A stretch of DNA of 9,558 nucleotides from assembly GCA_003819755.1 (NCBI GenBank), contig RPQK01000240.1, positions 1-9,558 of the forward strand, given 5' to 3'. The notes under the pieces were generated by a model, which saw only the letters and a program-made list of their open reading frames with translations, did no database searches and had not been told where the DNA came from. Shown here piece after piece: positions 6,395-9,558 of the stretch (positions within the stretch are counted from its first letter, which is position 1; every line of letters starts with the position of its first letter). Source of the DNA: Acidobacteriota bacterium. Lineage in GTDB: Bacteria > Acidobacteriota > UBA6911 > RPQK01. Position numbers and translations under genes: made by a program.

Positions 6395-7153
6395 TCAGTT
6401 ACGAATTTCGACGCCGCCGAAAATAACCATCCCTTTCACGATCAGGACTTGCGACCGATCTCGCGGGGGCCGGGTCTTGTCCTCAAAACCGCCTAGAATC
6501 GGCATTCCGCGAAGCTCGACCACCCAACTATCCGGGACCTTAAGCTCAACTCCGCCCCACATTGCGAAAACGTCCACCACCGCCGGGCTGTCGGCAATCG
6601 CCGCATCTCTCAAGTCGATCTCACAGCCTCCCATGAACGCCGTCAAGGAAGCGGCCTTGAAGTTCTGAGAGCCGACGATCCGCTTGAAAGCGCCGAGAAC
6701 CGCGACGCCTTTGACGACCTCATCCTCCCTTGTTCGGGGAATGGGCGGCGGGGGTGGCACCGGATTCCTCAGAAGGTCAGGTTGCGAGTCCGGGCCATGA
6801 AAGGACTTTTCACCCGGCTCGTGGGTCAGGCTCTTCAAGATAATGGCAAGACCGATCAGGACCAACAGTAGCGGCCAAAGGCGCCCGATGCTGAAGTAGA
6901 AAGCGTCGATGTTGTCCAGTATCCAGACGAAGCCGACCAGCGCAAAAATGAAACCGACAAAGCGGCCGGCGCCAGACTCCGCCTGAATAATCCGAACCAG
7001 CCCGATCATGATGAAGATCGCCGGCCAGTAATCAAAGAAATTGCCGGCATCGATCAGGCCCATGTTATCGAGCAGGAACAGAAATCCGAGGACTATGACA
7101 AACCCGCCGAAAATCAACTGCGGAGCTGCATTTGCGAGTGTCTTGCTATTCAT
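6395..7153 (-). CDS. LiaF-like membrane protein (four-TM domain plus LiaF C-terminal domain)
   Basis: The protein has 252 residues. Four hydrophobic segments occupy about 12-29, 40-56, 64-80 and 91-107, with the repeated LLDNMG / ILDNID and YWPAIFIMIG / LWPLLLVLIG patterns typical of the LiaI/LiaF-like membrane domain. A proline-rich linker (PVPPPPPIPR, 131-140) leads to a soluble beta-rich domain (about 145-252) with the turns of the LiaF C-terminal (formerly DUF2154) family: GVAVLGAFKR, FMGGCEIDLRDA, AMWGGVELKVP and KGMVIFGGVEI. In Firmicutes LiaF restrains the kinase LiaS until the envelope is stressed; here the neighbour is a LytS/LytTR pair instead. GGAG lies 8 nt before the ATG at 7153, and the preceding gene ends 15 nt upstream, so the two are co-transcribed. 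Function as a kinase modulator is inferred from family and position. Confidence 0.9.
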   Translation of the reverse strand: MNSKTLANAAPQLIFGGFVIVLGFLFLLDNMGLIDAGNFFDYWPAIFIMIGLVRIIQAESGAGRFVGFIFALVGFVWILDNIDAFYFSIGRLWPLLLVLIGLAIILKSLTHEPGEKSFHGPDSQPDLLRNPVPPPPPIPRTREDEVVKGVAVLGAFKRIVGSQNFKAASLTAFMGGCEIDLRDAAIADSPAVVDVFAMWGGVELKVPDSWVVELRGMPILGGFEDKTRPPRDRSQVLIVKGMVIFGGVEIRN

Positions 7154-7168
7154 TTTGAATCTCCGTCG

Positions 7169-7519
7169 TCAGCGCCCAAGCACTCGATTTTTGGCGTATT
7201 GCAGCAACAGGCCGCAACCGAGCATGGCCATGAGCAGAGGGTAAAGCTGGAAGAGAGTCAATCCTCCAACGCGGAGTATTCCGGCCGAGATCCAACCAAG
7301 GATCATCCACAGCCAGGTTGCCTCTGTCCCCTGGAGCGGGCCGGCCACGTGCAAAACCGAAAACATCGCCACGACGATCGCCAGCAGGCAGTATCGCCAA
7401 CAAGACAGAACAGGAATCAAGCCGGCTGCGTCGAGAAGGCCGGCCGCTCCGACAAGCAGGAAAGCCATACCCAGAGGGAAGAAGTGAAGTCTCCATCGGG
7501 TTGTATCGGCGCGGTTCAT
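7169..7519 (-). CDS. Small membrane protein, LiaF-TM-like, first gene of the operon
   Basis: The protein has 116 residues. It is mostly hydrophobic, with segments at about 14-38, 43-60, 67-83 and 88-107 and a basic end (YAKNRVLGR). The pattern FLLVGAAGLLDAAGLIP and YPLLMAMLGCGLLLQ echoes the G-x-LLLDNLG and WPllLIliG repeats of LiaF-type membrane domains, so it may be a diverged relative of the next gene without the soluble domain. The ATG at 7519 is chosen because a near-perfect GGAGGAG lies at 7530-7524, 4 nt upstream; the longer open frame to 7546 ignores that site. An overlapping frame (7146-7532) is a shadow. It could play a LiaI-like role, but no specific function can be assigned. Confidence 0.82.
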   Translation of the reverse strand: MNRADTTRWRLHFFPLGMAFLLVGAAGLLDAAGLIPVLSCWRYCLLAIVVAMFSVLHVAGPLQGTEATWLWMILGWISAGILRVGGLTLFQLYPLLMAMLGCGLLLQYAKNRVLGR

Positions 7520-7626
7520 TGTACTCCTCCAATCTTCACTTCCCAAAATACGGCCCGAACCTCAGAACAGTCAGCCCTTTTTCGGCAAATGGTGGAAAGA
7601 GGCCGGTGAACGGGAGGGAAAGGGGA

Positions 7627-7755
7627 ACCGTTCAGCGTTCAGCGTTAGCCCGTTCACCGTTCCCCGTTCAACGTTCCCTGTTAAAGGGTTCACCGCAAAC
7701 CGGGTTAACGCTGAACGTTGAACGGTGAACGGGCTAACGCTGAACGCTGAACGGT
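7627..7755. repeat. Perfect 36-bp inverted repeat made of 7-nt words, 129 bp overall
   Basis: Bases 7627-7662 are the exact reverse complement of 7720-7755. Inside the left half, GTT cores begin at 7630, 7637, 7644, 7652, 7659, 7666, 7673 and 7680, that is every 7 nt with one step of 8; the right half shows AAC cores at the same step. The inner part (7666-7676 against 7713-7723) also pairs but in a register shifted by 4 nt, so several alternative folds exist. The element lies in the 280-bp divergent region between the LiaF/LytTR operon and the aminotransferase, 44 nt before the aminotransferase ATG. The rest of this spacer (7520-7626 and 7756-7799) holds the GGAGGAG site and no clear promoter hexamers. 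Confidence 0.95.
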
Positions 7756-7799
7756 GTAACCGCTTGACGATGCTCCTGCTTGCGGTCAAAGTAGAGCTA

Positions 7800-8996
7800 A
7801 TGAACCTTGCAGAACGAATGTCGAGATTGGGGACAGAAACCGCGTTTGAGGTCTTGGCGCGGGCCAAGGCGCTCGAGAGCCAAGGGCGCCGCATTGTCCA
7901 CCTGGAGATAGGCGAGCCGGATTTCAAGACACCCGCGCACATTGTCAAGGCCGCCATCGAAGCACTCGAAAGCGGATGGCACAACTACACACCTTCAGCC
8001 GGTATTCTGGCTTTAAGGGAGGCCATTGCCGAAGAGATCTCCAGCAGCCGGAAAATTCAGGTGCATCCCGATCAGGTGGTGGTCACTCCCGGCGCCAAGC
8101 CGATTATCTTCTTCTCGCTTCTCGCCCTCGTCAACAAGGGCGACGAAGTCATCTATCCGAATCCCGGTTTTCCGATTTACGAGTCTATGATCCGGTTTGC
8201 CGGGGGAATTCCCGTCGCGGCGCCGCTGCGCGAGGAGCTCGATTTCCGAATGGACGTCGAAGAGGTGATCAGGCTCGCGACGCCACGCACAAAGCTCGTC
8301 ATCCTAAATTCGCCGAATAACCCGACCGGCTCGGCCCTTGAGCAGGAGGACCTCAAGAAGCTCGGGGCTGCCTTTGCACACCGTGACGTCCTGTTCTTCT
8401 CCGACGAGATCTACAGTCACATCACGTATGATTGTCAGGCGCTCAGCATTGCTTCTCTCCCCGGCATACAGGCCAAGACGATCATCCTGGACGGGTTCTC
8501 GAAGACCTACGCCATGACCGGCTGGAGACTCGGATACGGCGTCTTCCCGACACCCGAGCTGGCTTCCCAGATCACGAAGCTGATGGTCAATTCGAATTCC
8601 TGCACGGCTGCTTTCACCCAGGTGGCGGGAATAGCCGCGCTCAAAGGAGACCATTCACCGGTTCGCCGGATGGTCGAGACGTTCCGGGACCGCCGCGACC
8701 GGGTCGTCGATTTGCTCAATGCGGTGCCTGGCGTCTCCTGCCAGGTGCCGCGCGGCGCTTTCTACGTGTTTCCCAACGTCAAGTCCTTGTCCATGAAGTC
8801 CTCGGAGTTGGCTGGCCTTCTGCTGCGGGAGGCCGGCGTGGCTCTCCTTTCCGGAACGGCCTTCGGGCAGCACGGTGAAGGTTATCTGCGTCTCTCTTAC
8901 GCCACCTCCATGGAACTACTGGAGGAAGGAATCGGGAAAATAGCCGAAACGCTCGGCCAGCTGAAGTTGGCAGCAAACGTGCCCGAGCGAGGATAG
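7800..8996 (+). CDS. PLP-dependent class I/II aminotransferase (aspartate aminotransferase-like)
   Basis: The protein has 398 residues, the usual length for fold-type I aminotransferases of the subgroup that includes thermophilic AspC and PatA-like enzymes. The motifs are in order: IGEPDF (37-42), HNYTPSAGILALREAI (61-76), VTPGAK (95-100), YPNPGFPIYE (119-128), LNSPNNPTGS (169-178), SDEIYSHITYD (201-211), the Schiff-base lysine Lys235 in DGFSKTYAMTGWRLGYG (231-247), and LRLSYATS (363-370) with Arg364 as the substrate-carboxylate ligand. It moves an amino group between an amino acid and a 2-oxo acid; the donor and acceptor are not decided by sequence. The ATG at 7800 gives the family-typical start; ATGs further upstream translate the hairpin repeat or non-conserved sequence. 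Only a weak ribosome site (AGAG) is seen. A hydroxyacid dehydrogenase gene follows on the same strand after 99 bp, so the two might act in glyoxylate, serine or glycine metabolism. Confidence 0.95.
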   Translation: MNLAERMSRLGTETAFEVLARAKALESQGRRIVHLEIGEPDFKTPAHIVKAAIEALESGWHNYTPSAGILALREAIAEEISSSRKIQVHPDQVVVTPGAKPIIFFSLLALVNKGDEVIYPNPGFPIYESMIRFAGGIPVAAPLREELDFRMDVEEVIRLATPRTKLVILNSPNNPTGSALEQEDLKKLGAAFAHRDVLFFSDEIYSHITYDCQALSIASLPGIQAKTIILDGFSKTYAMTGWRLGYGVFPTPELASQITKLMVNSNSCTAAFTQVAGIAALKGDHSPVRRMVETFRDRRDRVVDLLNAVPGVSCQVPRGAFYVFPNVKSLSMKSSELAGLLLREAGVALLSGTAFGQHGEGYLRLSYATSMELLEEGIGKIAETLGQLKLAANVPERG

Positions 8997-9038
8997 GAGT
9001 TAAGCAGAATTTTCCATTTTCAGGTACTCGGGAAAGGG

Positions 9039-9082
9039 CCTCAAAGACCGTCCTTGAGGTCCTTGAGGTCCTTGAGGTCCTT
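9039..9082. repeat. Triple 9-mer TCCTTGAGG with a complementary 5' segment
   Basis: TCCTTGAGG occurs three times without change at 9051-9059, 9060-9068 and 9069-9077, followed by TCCTT. The preceding CCTCAAAGAC (9039-9048) can pair with GTCCTTGAGG in any of the three registers, with one A-C mismatch. It is the same word as at 954-971 and in the 836-930 inverted repeat. The element lies between the aminotransferase stop and the dehydrogenase start and ends 4 nt before the dehydrogenase ribosome site (GGAG at 9086-9089). Confidence 0.92.
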
Positions 9083-9095
9083 TTCGGAGTCGGCA

Positions 9096-9558
9096 ATGCC
9101 AAAATTTCGGGTCTTCGCCACCTGCGACATCGGAGAAGAAGCGCTAACTCGTCTGGTTGACCGGGGTTACGACTTGGAGGTTTACGACCGGATCGAACCG
9201 CCGCCCAAAGACCTGATTGTCAGCAAGGTCAGGTCGGGTATTGACGGCCTCATAACCACGCTACGTGACAGCATCGACCAGGAAGTTCTGGCGGCGGGGC
9301 AGGGAACTCTGAAAGTGGTGGCCCAGGATGCGGTCGGGTTTGACAACATTGACCGGGCGACCGCCAACCGGTTTCGGATTCCCTTCACGAACACCGCTGA
9401 TGTCCTGACCGATGCAACGGCAGAATTCGCTTTCTTCATTCTGGGCTGCGTATCCCGCAAGCTGTATTCCAGCGAGCAGATGGTAAGGGAAAGGCAGTGG
9501 AAGACGTGGCACCCCTATCGCCCGTTCCTCGGTGACGAAGTCACGGGAAAAACCGTTG
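9096..9558 (+). CDS. D-2-hydroxyacid dehydrogenase, glyoxylate/hydroxypyruvate reductase-like, 3' end missing
   Basis: The frame is open from ATG at 9096 (GGAG 6 nt upstream) to the window end, giving 154 residues, roughly half of a 310-340 residue enzyme. The substrate-binding domain is recognisable: LITTLRDSIDQEVL (52-65), VVAQDAVGFDNIDRATAN (74-91), then FTNTADVLTDATAEFAFFIL (97-116). The block QWKTWHPYRPFLGDEVTGKTV leads into the NAD(P)-binding domain, but the nucleotide loop and the catalytic Arg, Glu and His lie beyond the edge. The NTADVLTDATAE and WxxWxP patterns are most like glyoxylate reductases, which reduce glyoxylate or hydroxypyruvate with NAD(P)H; phosphoglycerate dehydrogenase is a less likely alternative. 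It follows the aminotransferase on the same strand, separated by an iterated 9-mer element, so co-transcription is possible but not shown. Confidence 0.88.
   Translation, partial: MPKFRVFATCDIGEEALTRLVDRGYDLEVYDRIEPPPKDLIVSKVRSGIDGLITTLRDSIDQEVLAAGQGTLKVVAQDAVGFDNIDRATANRFRIPFTNTADVLTDATAEFAFFILGCVSRKLYSSEQMVRERQWKTWHPYRPFLGDEVTGKTV

Noticed and set aside
7146..7532. 128-codon minus-strand frame overlapping the small membrane protein gene.
   Set aside because: It is a shadow frame rich in Arg, Ser and Pro, overlaps the LiaF-like start, and the GGAGGAG site is positioned for the 7519 start.
7627..7755. Transposon-end inverted repeats or a MITE.
   Set aside because: There is no transposase, no clear target-site duplication next to the arms, and the internal 7-nt periodicity is not typical of insertion-element ends. 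A genome-wide copy search would be needed to exclude it fully.

Overview
The window looks like chromosomal DNA of an uncultured-type Gram-negative bacterium. I lean towards Acidobacteriota or a related lineage. The reasons are GC-rich coding DNA, a LytS/LytTR pair joined to LiaF-like genes, a UroD-type methyltransferase, and intergenic spacers full of short iterated words folded into long hairpins. This placement is inference, because there is no rRNA or marker gene here. No tRNA, rRNA, CRISPR array, transposase or phage gene is visible.

Layout. (1) 1-790, +: the C-terminal three quarters or more of a BadF/N-acetylglucosamine kinase-type sugar kinase, cut by the window edge. (2) 983-2740, -: a two-domain GH3 beta-N-acetylhexosaminidase (NagZ type), convergent with the kinase. 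Together they suggest GlcNAc release from cell-wall or chitin fragments followed by phosphorylation. (3) 2895-4151, +: a UroD-fold protein resembling MtaA/MtbA corrinoid methyltransferases, divergent from nagZ. (4) 4152-4491: a gene-free spacer packed with GC-rich palindromes. (5) 7519 down to 4492, -: a compact four-gene operon made of a 116-aa membrane protein, a LiaF-like membrane protein, a LytS-type histidine kinase and a LytTR response regulator. It is probably an envelope-stress sensing module. (6) 7800-8996, +: a PLP class I aminotransferase. (7) 9096 to the window end, +: the N-terminal part of a glyoxylate/hydroxypyruvate reductase-like D-2-hydroxyacid dehydrogenase.

The most unusual signal is not a gene. 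All five boundaries between transcription units (NAGK/nagZ, nagZ/uroD-like, uroD-like/regulator, operon/aminotransferase, aminotransferase/dehydrogenase) carry an inverted repeat. Four of these are built from short words iterated at a fixed period of 7, 8 or 9 nt (the fifth, GC-rich one has only a longer repeated motif), and three have perfect 32-40 bp arms (a fourth has 37 bp perfect within 54). The words differ between sites, except for a 9-mer (TCCTTGAGG) shared by sites about 8 kb apart. The two tight junctions inside the operon have no such element, and a third, looser junction has only a small degenerate one. This suggests a process that builds or keeps iterated-word hairpins at transcription-unit borders.
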